A DNA stretch of 14,616 nt from Propionibacteriaceae bacterium (GCA_009778535.1 WRJP01000032.1:1-14616), one strand, 5' to 3'; positions 6,173 through 14,372 are shown, counted from the stretch's first letter. Notes: generated from the sequence alone by a model not told the origin. Numbers and translations are program-made.

Positions 6173-8746
6173 TCATACAGCAGATGCAGCAGCCCCCTGA
6201 CAGCGCAGCGCTCGCTCGGCATCGTCCAGACACTCAGCGAACTGCCGGGTTACAGATGGGGAAAGTTCGTGGGAATTGAACCACATCGTGTAGCGGTCGA
6301 GTTGCACCCGATTCATGAGTGGCGCAGGGAAGAAAACCCCCAAGATATGTTGCCGGATTGTTGATGAACGCGTATCCCAGCCGTCACGCCCGTCAGAAAT
6401 AGCCGCTGCTACTTCCAAGTAGCGATCTAGGTACCCCATGAGCACTTCATCCTGATCGAAGCGCCAGAACTGGCTGCAAACTTGGGCATGAGTTTCGTTC
6501 GGAGTTTGTTCGCTCACTGCCTGACTCCATGCCGCCTCCTTCGCCTGGGCATCAGGTTGGGTAGCTCGGGCGCCTGCCGCCTTTTCCATCCCAGCGTTGG
6601 TGTTGTCGCGTTCCAACTCGGCAGAAATCTCCACCTGGCCGAACACTCCCAGACCAGCTAATTGAGTGACGATGCGCCAGCGTAGGTCGGTGTCAATCTC
6701 CAACCCCGGAATAGTCTCAACTCCGGCTAATATGTTTTGCAAAAAAGCAGCGGAAGCATCCGGAGCCGAATAAACCGCCGCCCTGAAGAATGCCAGTTGA
6801 TGATCTGAACCCACAACGGCTGCTTTAGCAAGTTCGCACATGCGTTGGTGGAAAGTCGAGTTAAGCTCGGCTCGTTGCTCGCGGGCACAGTAGTAGTCGA
6901 TAGCTTTCTTAGCCTGAGCAAGCACCGTACCCACTCCAGTCAAGTCAGTTTCATGCGGCACAGCTTTCAATACCAGTTCAATGTAGCCGCTGGCGGGAAG
7001 TTCACCATCACGGCACATGTCCCAGGCAGCACCCCAACACAGCGCTCTCGCCAGCGCAGAATCAATGTCGCTCAAGTGGTTAATCACCGTTGATAAGGAG
7101 CGTTCATCCAAACGAATCTTGGCGTAGGTCAAGTCGTCGTCATTGAGCAGAATCAACTCTGGACGCTGGCAGCCGATCAACTGTGGTATTTGCGTCAATT
7201 CGCCGCTGATGTCAGTTTCAATGCGCTTGATTCGGGTGATTGCATCAGAATCTGCTTGGGATGAGTACAATCCAATGGCCAATCGATGTTGCCGCAGTGT
7301 TTCTCCCGACTGTCTTATGGCAAAGTGCGTGAAACAACCTGTGGCATCTACGTCAAATTCAGCTCGCAACGTGTTTGGGCCAGTTGTTTGTAGCCACTGT
7401 GCCGCAAAGCTCGAAAGATCACGACCCGATGCTTGACTTAAGGCGTCTAAAAGATCGTCGAATGTGGTGTTGCCCCAAGCATATTTAGCAAAATACGCGC
7501 GTAACCCTTCCAAGAATTCGTTCTCTCCGACATAGGCAACAAGCTGTTTCAACACGGATGCGCCCTTGGCATAGGTGATGCCGTCAAAGTTCAGTTCGAC
7601 GGCCTCTAAATCAACCATGTCGGCAGCGATGGGATGGGTTGAAGGTAGTTGGTCTTGCCGATAAGCCCAATTCTTGCGATTGTTGGCGAACACCACCCAT
7701 GGGTCGTCGCCAGTTCCGATCTTCGCCTGGCACCAATGTGAAGCCCATTCTGCGAACGACTCGTTTAGCCACAGATCGTCCCACCAGCGCATGGTCACCA
7801 GGTCTCCAAACCACATGTGCGCCATCTCATGCAGCACGGTGTTATCGCGACCCTCATATGAGGCTTTAGTGGTCTTGGAGCGGAACAAATACTCGTCACG
7901 GAAGGTGATACAGCCCGCATTTTCCATCGCGCCGAAATTGAATTCAGGTACGAAAATCTGGTCGTATTTCGCAAATGGATAGGGTTGATCGAACGCGGCT
8001 TCAAAGACAGCCAGTCCGGCCTTCGTAGTTTCAAAAAGACGTTCCGCATCCAGATATTTAGCCATCGACTCTCGGCAGACCAACCCCAACCGAATTTCAC
8101 CGCCAGTGTTTTTGTAAACGTCGGTTTGCACATGATAAGGGCCGGCAACCAGGGCAGTAAGATAGGTCGAAATCCGCGGCGTGGGTGCGAAAACGTGCTG
8201 CTCGACTTGGGGGGCGACCATTTCCGGATTTGGCGAAATAGAATTTGAAAACACACGCCACCGGCGCGGAGCATTCACCACTAGGCTAAAACTTGCTTTC
8301 AGATCGGGCTGCTCAAAGCAGGCGTACATCCGACGAGCGTCCGCAGTTTCAAATTGTGAGTAGAGATAAGTTTGTTCATCGACTGTATCAACGAAACGGT
8401 GTAGCCCTTCCCCAGTGTGTGAATAGTTACACCAAGCCCAGATCGAAAGCTGGTGCGAGCCCGCCGGAGCCTCGAAGCTGACGATATTGTCGCCGAAGTT
8501 GCCCAGGTCAAGTTGGGCACCGTCCAAGACAAGTTGCGTGACCTCGTGGGCGATCAGATTTACGAAGCATTCGCCGCCGCTGAAATTGAAGTCAATCGTC
8601 GTCTGCGACCAAAAATGCTCGCTCGGATTCATGCCCGCAGCCTTTGCAGCCTGCGGTGTCACATCTAGGTGGACTTGGTAGTTCACGTCGCTGATCTTTG
8701 TGGCACGCACCGCTGCCGCTGCTCTGGTGATATTTGCCTCAAACAC
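6173..8746 (-). CDS. pepN: Aminopeptidase N (M1 family zinc metallopeptidase)
   Basis: Removes N-terminal residues from peptides in the cytoplasm. With the GTG start it has 857 residues, normal for actinobacterial PepN. The exopeptidase motif GAMEN is at 272-276. The zinc site is HEMAH (306-310) with the distant glutamate E329 in WLNESFAEW, and TYAKGAS (391-397) carries the transition-state tyrosine Y392. The C-terminal half is the helical ERAP1-like domain. I chose GTG at 8746 because GGAGG (8756-8752) lies five bases upstream and the resulting start MFEANITRAAA aligns with the usual start of the family shortly before an NLTR-like motif. An upstream ATG at 8779 with a weaker GAGG would add 11 residues (868 aa) and cannot be excluded. 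No signal peptide is seen. It diverges from the lactate permease and lies 114 bases upstream of pyrR on the same strand. Confidence 0.95.
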   Translation of the reverse strand: MFEANITRAAAAVRATKISDVNYQVHLDVTPQAAKAAGMNPSEHFWSQTTIDFNFSGGECFVNLIAHEVTQLVLDGAQLDLGNFGDNIVSFEAPAGSHQLSIWAWCNYSHTGEGLHRFVDTVDEQTYLYSQFETADARRMYACFEQPDLKASFSLVVNAPRRWRVFSNSISPNPEMVAPQVEQHVFAPTPRISTYLTALVAGPYHVQTDVYKNTGGEIRLGLVCRESMAKYLDAERLFETTKAGLAVFEAAFDQPYPFAKYDQIFVPEFNFGAMENAGCITFRDEYLFRSKTTKASYEGRDNTVLHEMAHMWFGDLVTMRWWDDLWLNESFAEWASHWCQAKIGTGDDPWVVFANNRKNWAYRQDQLPSTHPIAADMVDLEAVELNFDGITYAKGASVLKQLVAYVGENEFLEGLRAYFAKYAWGNTTFDDLLDALSQASGRDLSSFAAQWLQTTGPNTLRAEFDVDATGCFTHFAIRQSGETLRQHRLAIGLYSSQADSDAITRIKRIETDISGELTQIPQLIGCQRPELILLNDDDLTYAKIRLDERSLSTVINHLSDIDSALARALCWGAAWDMCRDGELPASGYIELVLKAVPHETDLTGVGTVLAQAKKAIDYYCAREQRAELNSTFHQRMCELAKAAVVGSDHQLAFFRAAVYSAPDASAAFLQNILAGVETIPGLEIDTDLRWRIVTQLAGLGVFGQVEISAELERDNTNAGMEKAAGARATQPDAQAKEAAWSQAVSEQTPNETHAQVCSQFWRFDQDEVLMGYLDRYLEVAAAISDGRDGWDTRSSTIRQHILGVFFPAPLMNRVQLDRYTMWFNSHELSPSVTRQFAECLDDAERALRCQGAAASAV

Positions 8747-8802
8747 CCTAACCTCCGAATTTCTGAAATTAATTATCATAAAGCTACCTCAACTCAGCAC
8801 TT

Positions 8803-8833
8803 GTGATTGGTTTTGTACATACCGCCCAATCAC
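8803..8833. promoter_or_regulatory. Perfect 8-bp inverted repeat between pepN and the lactate permease gene (candidate operator)
   Basis: GTGATTGG (8803-8810) and CCAATCAC (8826-8833) are exact reverse complements separated by 15 bases, so equivalent points are about two helical turns apart. It lies in the shared upstream region of two divergent genes. That layout suits a dimeric regulator binding DNA, although a hairpin in a transcript is possible. It does not match the LldR/LutR lactate operator patterns I know. No convincing -35/-10 pair was found nearby. Confidence 0.4.
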
Positions 8834-8929
8834 TTACGGTGGTGCTGCGCAGCGGCTCCGCACGCAAGATGGACACATGTTAGGCATGTCATACAAGTAA
8901 AGTTGGTTCTGGAGATTCTCGAATACGCA

Positions 8930-10699
8930 ATGCCGCAGTTAGGAAAGACATCAGTGCTGGTAACCCTAGAAACTTTCTCTCAAATTACTTCCCCCATCGC
9001 AGACAATCTGGCACTGTCAGCCCTAGTGGCAGCCCTTCCCTTGGTTGCGCTTTTCTTGCTGCTAGGTGTTTTCAAGGTTCCCGCTTGGAAAGCATCGCTG
9101 GCTACGCTAGCCCTGGCGGTTCTGATGGCAATCTTGGGATGGCAGATGCCAGTTCTCATGGCCACCTCGGCGACCCTTGAAGGTATTTTCTTTGGCATCT
9201 GCCAGATTATGACGATTCTGATTTCGGCAGTGTGGATCTACAACTTGACTGTCAAAATGGGCTGGGACAAGGTGCTGCGCGACCTGCTGCGCGGCATTTC
9301 GACAGATTTACGAATTCTGGCCATTTTGATCGCCTTCTGCTTTGGTGCACTCTTGGAGGCGCTGGCTGGGTTCGGCACCCCAGTTGCGATAACTGCGGCA
9401 ATGTTGGTTGCTGCTGGAATGAAACCGCTGAAAGCTGCCGTAGTCTGTCTACTGTCAAACACCGCTCCGGTCGCCTTCGGAGTCATGGGTGCCCCGATAA
9501 CTGCTCTGGGTACCGGTGCGGCTGGGGTATTCGGCGACGGAAGCCTCGACCCAGGAACGTTAGCGGAACTTTTGGGGCAGATGGCCGGGCGACAGTCGCC
9601 ATTCATGGCGACAGTTGTGCCGCTGTTCCTGGTCTTCATGGTTGACGGCCTGCGTGGTCTCAAAGACACTTGGCACATCGCGTTGGGGGCAGGTGTCGTT
9701 TTCGCAATCTTCCAGTTCGTCGCCTCAAACTTCATTGGCTACCAGATCACCGACGTCATCGCTTCAGTGGCATGCATCGGCTTCATCTTGGGATTGTTGC
9801 GAGTCGTGAAACCAAAGAATCCGGTTCTTGCCGAGTTCGCACAAGAAGACGAAGCTGAGAAAACTCCCGCCCAATTCAGCAGTGGCGCTGCCCGTGTCTG
9901 GGGAGCAACCGCCCCTTACTTAATCGTGGTAATCATCTTTTCAATCTCCCAGCTTCCCTTCGTCAAAACAGCCATCACCAGTTGGGCTGGGGGTTATACA
10001 AACCCGGCAGGCGAAAAAGTACCTGGTGCCTTGGTCTTTACCTGGCCAGGCTTGGGCGACTGCTTCAAAGCTGACGGCCTCACATCGTGCGTCGCTACGA
10101 ATATCAACCTTTGGTCGCTGCTTTCGACAGGCACACTGCTGTTCATTGGAGGAATCGTCACCTTCCTCATCTACCGAATGCGCGTTGATACTGCCGTTAA
10201 AGTCCTGGGGAAGACAGTCGTCTCTTTGAAATTCACAATCATAACCATCGCTTGCGTGTTAGGCATTGCATATGCCATGAACGCTTCAGGTTTGACAGTT
10301 TCGCTAGGCACAGCTTTGGCGATGGGAACTGGAGTAGCATTCGCCTTCCTCTCGCCAATACTTGGCTGGGTGGGAGTAGCTGTCACCGGCTCAGATACCT
10401 CCTCCAATGCCCTATTCGCCGCAATGCAAGCACAAGCCGCTCATACAGTTTGGCCTGACTCGCCCGCCCACCAGGTATTGATGGTGGCATCCAACTCAAC
10501 TGGCGGCTGCATGGGGAAGATGATTTCTCCGCAATCATTGTCTATCGCTGCCGCCGCAGTGGGAATGACAAATCAGGAAGGCGTTATTTTCCGCAAGATT
10601 CTCGGATGGTCACTAGCGCTACTACTGATCTTCGCTTTATTAGTAGTACTGCAAGCGAGCGTACTGGTTGGAATGATTCCGTTACCAAGCACAGGTTAG
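8930..10699 (+). CDS. lctP: L-lactate permease (LctP family)
   Basis: A polytopic inner-membrane carrier that imports lactate (and glycolate), probably with protons. From the ATG at 8930 it has 589 residues, close to the family norm. Hydrophobic segments run through most of the length, beginning LALSALVAALPLVALFLLLGVF near the N-terminus. Conserved family stretches include GALLEALAGFGTPVAI, SNTAPVAFG, GVAVTGSDTSSNALF, and SNSTGGCMGKMISPQS near the C-terminus. The frame stays open upstream to a TTG at 8807, but that extension (WCCAAAPHARW) is not family-like. GTG at 8954, nine bases after AGGA, is a good alternative start giving 581 residues. No lactate dehydrogenase or lutABC genes are adjacent, so only uptake is encoded here. 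It diverges from pepN and is followed by purE on the same strand. Confidence 0.95.
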   Translation: MPQLGKTSVLVTLETFSQITSPIADNLALSALVAALPLVALFLLLGVFKVPAWKASLATLALAVLMAILGWQMPVLMATSATLEGIFFGICQIMTILISAVWIYNLTVKMGWDKVLRDLLRGISTDLRILAILIAFCFGALLEALAGFGTPVAITAAMLVAAGMKPLKAAVVCLLSNTAPVAFGVMGAPITALGTGAAGVFGDGSLDPGTLAELLGQMAGRQSPFMATVVPLFLVFMVDGLRGLKDTWHIALGAGVVFAIFQFVASNFIGYQITDVIASVACIGFILGLLRVVKPKNPVLAEFAQEDEAEKTPAQFSSGAARVWGATAPYLIVVIIFSISQLPFVKTAITSWAGGYTNPAGEKVPGALVFTWPGLGDCFKADGLTSCVATNINLWSLLSTGTLLFIGGIVTFLIYRMRVDTAVKVLGKTVVSLKFTIITIACVLGIAYAMNASGLTVSLGTALAMGTGVAFAFLSPILGWVGVAVTGSDTSSNALFAAMQAQAAHTVWPDSPAHQVLMVASNSTGGCMGKMISPQSLSIAAAAVGMTNQEGVIFRKILGWSLALLLIFALLVVLQASVLVGMIPLPSTG

Positions 10700-10732
10700 C
10701 CTTTGCCATGCGAGAAGGTATGAATGGCCACG

Positions 10733-10738
10733 TATACT
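10733..10738 (+). promoter_or_regulatory. Putative -10 box of purE
   Basis: TATACT lies 34 bases before the purE ATG in the 73-base gap after the permease gene, leaving a short leader that contains a GGAAG Shine-Dalgarno-like stretch. No convincing -35 hexamer is at the right distance, so this is only a candidate. Confidence 0.35.
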
Positions 10739-10772
10739 CAAGGAACTAACTTTTTATCAGATCGGAAGCAAA

Positions 10773-11273
10773 ATGAGTGATATTCGAGTTGGAATCTTGA
10801 TGGGGTCGGATTCGGACTGGCCAGTAATGGAAGCCGCAGCGAAAGCATTAGACGAGTTCGACATCGGCTACGAAGTTAATGTCATCTCCGCCCATCGGAT
10901 GCCAGACGAAACGATCACATACGCCAGGGGCGCCCACGAACGCGGTATCGCAGTGCTCATCGCTGGCGCTGGCGGAGCTGCGCATCTTCCAGGAGTGCTA
11001 GCTGCACTCACCCCACTTCCGGTGATCGGAGTGCCGGTACCGCTTAAGGAATTGGACGGGCTGGATTCCCTGCTTTCCATCGTGCAGATGCCTGCTGGAG
11101 TACCGGTAGCTACTGTCGGGATTGGCAACGCCCGCAACGCTGGACTGCTAGCAGCACGAATTCTCGCTGTAGGAGATGCGCAACTGATTGCAAAGACTCT
11201 CGAATTTCAGAACCAGTTACGTGAAGGCGCAAAAGCTAAAGGTGAAGCGTTAAAAGCAAAATTAGCCAAGTAA
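10773..11273 (+). CDS. purE: N5-carboxyaminoimidazole ribonucleotide mutase (class I PurE)
   Basis: Converts N5-CAIR to CAIR in purine synthesis. The 166 residues match class I PurE. MGSDSDWPVM (10-19) forms the phosphate/ribose site, SAHR (39-42) carries the catalytic H41, and AGAGGAAHLPG (64-74) is the mobile glycine-rich loop. A GGAAG stretch precedes the ATG. Class I PurE normally works with PurK, which makes N5-CAIR. No purK lies next to it here, unlike in many actinobacteria, so purK is expected elsewhere in the genome. The gene converges with the PH-domain gene across 35 bases, where a weak five-base stem (11278-11282 with 11291-11295) lacks a T-run. Confidence 0.97.
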   Translation: MSDIRVGILMGSDSDWPVMEAAAKALDEFDIGYEVNVISAHRMPDETITYARGAHERGIAVLIAGAGGAAHLPGVLAALTPLPVIGVPVPLKELDGLDSLLSIVQMPAGVPVATVGIGNARNAGLLAARILAVGDAQLIAKTLEFQNQLREGAKAKGEALKAKLAK

Positions 11274-11308
11274 TTCCGGCTAACTGTCACTAGCCAGATC
11301 TGCTCATT

Positions 11309-11839
11309 TCACTCATCTGAGGTATTTTGGAGACTCAATGTCTCGGGGTCAGTCTGCGGATGTTCGCCGAAAAGCAATTCGGTCATCAGCACATGAACCC
11401 GTTCGATGTCGGGAATATCCTCCAATTTCACTGGAGCTTCTGCCGCGGTGGTCAGCACCAAGGTGCCGCAGCCAAACATCCGGTCGATCAGACCCTTTTC
11501 ATACGCAACATTGTTGACCCGACCCAGCGGAAGATCATGTCCAATCTTTTTGATGATGCCGCGCCGCGTGATGATACGGCGATTCGTCAAAGTGTAGGTT
11601 GTGGTGTACCAACGCATGAACGGATAGAGCGAAAAACTGAAGATTAGAATGATCGCAAGTCCCCACTGCGCCCAAAACGCCCACCATTGCCAGCTAACTG
11701 GAGTGATAGCAATGACGACTCCCAGGCATACCGCTACCAGCAAGAGCATGAATGTAGGTCTCACTAAAACTTTTGCATGGGTACGAAGATGCAGTATTTC
11801 GACTTCTCCTTGACCCAAGTATTTGCTAGGCAGACCCAT
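11309..11839 (-). CDS. PH-domain (DUF304/YdbS-like) membrane protein
   Basis: A small membrane protein of unknown role. From the ATG at 11839 it has 176 residues. The opening MGLPSKYLGQGEVEILHLR fits the family start. Two hydrophobic helices lie at about 28-46 and 54-74, followed by a bacterial PH domain (about 79-155) with the pattern YTLTNRRIITRRGIIKK, DLPLGRVNNVAYEKGLIDR and FGCGTLVLTTAAE. GGAG sits nine bases before this ATG. The longer frame to 11944 would add a basic non-homologous stretch and overlap birA, so I rejected it. The gene follows birA by 35 bases and probably shares its transcript; the same birA plus PH-protein pairing occurs in mycobacteria (Rv3279c and Rv3278c). A link to biotin or lipid metabolism is suggested only by that conservation. 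Confidence 0.88.
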   Translation of the reverse strand: MGLPSKYLGQGEVEILHLRTHAKVLVRPTFMLLLVAVCLGVVIAITPVSWQWWAFWAQWGLAIILIFSFSLYPFMRWYTTTYTLTNRRIITRRGIIKKIGHDLPLGRVNNVAYEKGLIDRMFGCGTLVLTTAAEAPVKLEDIPDIERVHVLMTELLFGEHPQTDPETLSLQNTSDE

Positions 11840-11874
11840 GCTGGAATTCTCCCACACAAACGCTCTATTGAGTG

Positions 11875-12648
11875 TCACCGCAGATGTACGACATCTCCGG
11901 CAGCGAATGTTCGCATTTCTTCCGCGCCGCGAACCATGAGGCATCCGGCAAGGTCTACGCCGAGTGCAACACCGGTAAATGATTGCGTTTCGGAAGTTAT
12001 CACTTTGACCTTATTCCCAATGGTGGCGCAGGCAGCGGTGTAGGGCGCTACCAGATCATCTCCTGCCTCCCAACGCGAAAACCAACAAGCCAACGCATCC
12101 AACACTTCAGCAACGACTTGGTGCAGTTCAAAGCGTAAGCCCGCAACTGTCAGCGAGGTAGCAGTCGGAACCGGAAGTTGGTCGGCAGTCATAGAAGTAT
12201 TGATTCCCATACCAAGAACAATGGCAGCACGAGGCTTACACTCCACCCGCTCAGCAAGAATCCCGCAAATCTTCTTACCGCCAATCAAAACATCATTCGG
12301 CCATTTCAGCTCGGCTTGCGCCCCAGCTGCATTCTGCAAACCTTCAGCAACTGCCAACCCCGCAAGCAACGGCAGCCAAGACCAGCGCTGTATTTCGCTA
12401 GATTCCGGCCGCAACATTACCGAAAACGCAACCCCTGTTTGCGGCGGAGCCACCCAGCGTCGTGCTAAGCGGCCGCGTCCGAGCGTCTGGTAATCCGCGA
12501 CCACGACCATGCCCGAAGGCAGACCCATTTTTGCCCCCTGAACTAGATCGGCATTTGTCGAACCAGTTTCTGCAACTGCCTTGATGTCCCACCAGCACGG
12601 TCGCCGTAGTTGCGCAGCCAATATCGTTGAATCAATTAGCGCCTGCAC
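11875..12648 (-). CDS. birA: Biotin-[acetyl-CoA-carboxylase] ligase, monofunctional (group I)
   Basis: Activates biotin with ATP and attaches it to the biotin carboxyl-carrier domain of carboxylases. The 257 residues contain only the catalytic and C-terminal domains, with no N-terminal helix-turn-helix, so it should not repress biotin genes directly. Motifs are ETGSTN (27-32), the biotinyl-AMP loop GRGRLARRW (57-65), KWPNDVLIGGKKICGIL (115-131, with K126 at the position of the catalytic lysine), VLGMGIN (144-150), and ATSL. In the GRGR loop an alanine replaces a glycine common elsewhere. The GTG start at 12648 has no Shine-Dalgarno; TAAAAT ends seven bases before it, which fits a leaderless transcript. 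No carboxylase gene is adjacent here. Confidence 0.94.
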   Translation of the reverse strand: MQALIDSTILAAQLRRPCWWDIKAVAETGSTNADLVQGAKMGLPSGMVVVADYQTLGRGRLARRWVAPPQTGVAFSVMLRPESSEIQRWSWLPLLAGLAVAEGLQNAAGAQAELKWPNDVLIGGKKICGILAERVECKPRAAIVLGMGINTSMTADQLPVPTATSLTVAGLRFELHQVVAEVLDALACWFSRWEAGDDLVAPYTAACATIGNKVKVITSETQSFTGVALGVDLAGCLMVRGAEEMRTFAAGDVVHLR

Positions 12649-12698
12649 GTAATCAATTTTAGGCCATCCCCACTCGTTGTTTGCACTAGATTTTCACT
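12649..12698. promoter_or_regulatory. Divergent birA/maf promoter region with two leaderless-type -10 boxes
   Basis: The 50-base gap separates two divergent start codons. On the minus strand TAAAAT (12661-12656) is followed by seven bases and the birA GTG. On the plus strand TAGATT (12687-12692) is followed by six bases and the maf ATG. Neither gene has a purine-rich Shine-Dalgarno. The usual -10 to start distance puts both transcript starts at the start codons. No convincing -35 boxes are seen, which is common for actinobacterial promoters. This is inferred from spacing only. Confidence 0.5.
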
Positions 12699-13325
12699 AT
12701 GCGTTTTGTGTTGGCATCAGCTTCACCGGCAAGGCTACGAGTATTGCAGGATGCCGGGTTATGCCCAGAAGTACTAGTTTCGGGAGTCGACGAAGACCAA
12801 TTCGGCGACTTAGCGGCAGTTGCATTGGTGCAGGCATTAGCAAAGGCCAAAGCCGAACAGGTAGCCGCGTCCCTACCTGACGCCGACCTTGTTCTGATCG
12901 GTTGTGACTCGCTCTTTGAATTTGCAGGCGAGGTTTTTGGAAAACCTGGAAGTGCGCAGCGTGCGAGACAGCGCTGCCGAGCGCTTTCAGGAAAGAGCGG
13001 ACTGCTCCACACCGGACATCATGTGATAGTACGTACTAATGGTATGCAGTCGTGCCGAACCGCAGTAGCCACAACCGGTGTTAACTTTGGCGAGTTTTCG
13101 CAGGCAGAAATCGAGGCGTACGTCGCTACCGGAGAACCGCTCAATGTCGCCGGAGGTTTCACAATCGATGGGTACGGCGGAGCTTTCATCGCCGGATTGC
13201 AGGGCGACCACACGAACGTTATTGGGCTAAGCCTTCCACTTTTTCGGCAACTACTTGCTGATCTGGGCGTGAGCTATCACCAGCTTTGGAAAAAGAGCGA
13301 AAGTCCCGACAACGATTCTGGCTAG
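12699..13325 (+). CDS. maf: Maf family nucleoside triphosphate pyrophosphatase
   Basis: Maf proteins hydrolyse non-canonical or excess nucleoside triphosphates to monophosphates and are linked to control of cell division. The 208 residues begin with the family signature LASASPARLRVLQDAGL (5-21). The catalytic aspartate is D70 in IGCDSLFEF, the same number as in E. coli YhdE and B. subtilis Maf. FGKP (80-83), the ALSGKSGLLHTGH segment (95-107), the YVATGEPLNVAGGF segment and the late IDGYGGAFI and GDHTNVIGLSLP motifs complete the site. The ATG has no Shine-Dalgarno and is probably leaderless. In mycobacteria maf lies in the same neighbourhood as birA (Rv3282 and Rv3279c), with accD5 and accE between; here they are direct neighbours. 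It converges with rbsK. Confidence 0.94.
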   Translation: MRFVLASASPARLRVLQDAGLCPEVLVSGVDEDQFGDLAAVALVQALAKAKAEQVAASLPDADLVLIGCDSLFEFAGEVFGKPGSAQRARQRCRALSGKSGLLHTGHHVIVRTNGMQSCRTAVATTGVNFGEFSQAEIEAYVATGEPLNVAGGFTIDGYGGAFIAGLQGDHTNVIGLSLPLFRQLLADLGVSYHQLWKKSESPDNDSG

Positions 13326-13346
13326 AACTGTGATAGGGCTGCAAGA

Positions 13347-14255
13347 CTACGCGATTAACTCAACTTCCGAAGCAAATGGCATGGCTGGCAGTGCTCCAGC
13401 TTTGGTCACAGCTAGCGCACCAGCGGCCGCCGCTCGCCGCAATGCGTACGAAACTGTAGCGCCCGTAGCTAAAGCTGCCACGAAATAACCAGCGAATGCG
13501 TCGCCAGCTCCCGTAGTGTCGGTAACTTCGACCTTTGGCGCTTCAACTCTAGTCAAGTCATTATTGGCTGCCACCAACGCACCACTTGCCCCTAGGGTAC
13601 AAACCAACATATTACCAAGTCTGCTTGCCACCGTAGTTGCCAGAACTTCGATATCGTCGTCAGCTAAGTTGAACAAGGCGGCAACATCCCGCAATTCGCC
13701 TTCGTTGACGATCAGCACATCAATCACGCCCAGATATGGTTTGATTTCCTCGTTCACTGGAGAGACGTTCACAGCGACTTTTGCGTGTCTGCTGTGAGCT
13801 TTGAAAATCGCTTCTGCCACTAACGAAAGCGGAATTTCCAATTGCAGCATCACATAGTCTGTTTCACTCAGTTCAGCGAAAGCCTTGTCCAAGTCGGCGC
13901 TATTCAACTGAGCATTTGCCCCGGGAGCAACGATGATCGAGTTTTCTCCGGTCGCGTCAACCATCACATATGCGGCTCCAGTGAGAGCATCGGAAGTAGC
14001 CCTCACATAGGAGGTGTCTACTAGGTTGCTTTCCATTGCCTTCAGCAAGGCTCGTCCGGCATCATCGTCTCCCAGGCAAGCTACCATCTTGGTACGAGCA
14101 CCGCAGCGGGCAGCGGCCACTGCTTGATTCGCACCTTTCCCGCCTGAACCTTGGCTTGATTGGCCTGCAAGCACAGTTTGACCCGAAGCCGGAAAACTGG
14201 CAACAACCAAACGATGATCAAAGTTTGCGCTGCCGACGACTATGACGTTACTCAT
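13347..14255 (-). CDS. rbsK: Ribokinase (PfkB family)
   Basis: Phosphorylates D-ribose with ATP to ribose 5-phosphate in the cytoplasm. The 302 residues match ribokinase length. GSANFDHRL (8-16) carries the sugar-contacting N11 and D13, GGKGANQAVAAARCGA (38-53) is PfkB signature 1, NEGE (184-187) is the metal/phosphate NxxE motif, and DTTGAGDAFAGYF (246-258) is signature 2 with catalytic D252. The N-terminal NxD and GGKGANQ pattern favours ribokinase over fructokinase or adenosine kinase, but other pentose or nucleoside substrates remain possible. No rbs transporter or rbsD is nearby, so it may serve ribose salvage. The ATG lacks a Shine-Dalgarno; TAGACT ends seven bases before it, suggesting a leaderless transcript. 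Its stop faces the maf stop across 21 bases with no clear terminator. Confidence 0.92.
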   Translation of the reverse strand: MSNVIVVGSANFDHRLVVASFPASGQTVLAGQSSQGSGGKGANQAVAAARCGARTKMVACLGDDDAGRALLKAMESNLVDTSYVRATSDALTGAAYVMVDATGENSIIVAPGANAQLNSADLDKAFAELSETDYVMLQLEIPLSLVAEAIFKAHSRHAKVAVNVSPVNEEIKPYLGVIDVLIVNEGELRDVAALFNLADDDIEVLATTVASRLGNMLVCTLGASGALVAANNDLTRVEAPKVEVTDTTGAGDAFAGYFVAALATGATVSYALRRAAAAGALAVTKAGALPAMPFASEVELIA

Positions 14256-14262
14256 ACCTAAA

Positions 14263-14268
14263 AGTCTA
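14263..14268 (-). promoter_or_regulatory. Putative leaderless -10 box of rbsK
   Basis: TAGACT on the minus strand (TANNNT pattern) is followed by seven bases and the rbsK ATG, so the transcript would start at or very near the A of ATG. No -35 box is evident. Inferred from spacing and the lack of a usable Shine-Dalgarno. Confidence 0.4.
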
Positions 14269-14366
14269 AGCTAGATCACAGCATTACCTACCCGATGTCA
14301 GGGGAGGCTTCGCAGAAAATTTCATAATGACCTGATATTGCTGGACCAGGTGTCCTCCAAGACCAG

Positions 14367-14372
14367 TATGCT
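14367..14372 (+). promoter_or_regulatory. Putative leaderless -10 box of metG
   Basis: TATGCT is followed by seven bases and the ATG at 14380. No Shine-Dalgarno precedes that ATG. If used, the transcript would start at the ATG, and the earlier in-frame ATG at 14368, which overlaps this box, would not be translated. CATAAT at 14323-14328 is an alternative -10 that would give a longer leader. Confidence 0.35.

Noticed and set aside
8807..8929. Upstream extension of the lactate permease to a TTG
   Set aside because: The extra residues are not membrane-like or family-like, and the segment contains the candidate operator. ATG 8930 or GTG 8954 fit better.
9238..9735. 165-residue minus-strand open frame opposite the lactate permease gene
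   Set aside because: It overlaps conserved membrane segments of the permease, and its translation is biased toward Pro/Ala/Thr with no recognisable domain. Shadow frame.
11274..11308. Intrinsic terminator between purE and the PH-domain gene
   Set aside because: Only a five-base GGCTA/TAGCC stem with an eight-base loop and no T-run on either strand, so there is not enough to call a terminator.
11840..11944. N-terminal extension of the PH-domain protein
   Set aside because: It is a highly basic, cysteine-containing stretch overlapping the birA 3' end. The internal ATG at 11839 has its own GGAG and a family-like start.
13326..13346. Bidirectional terminator between maf and rbsK
   Set aside because: The 21-base gap holds no stable stem or T-run.
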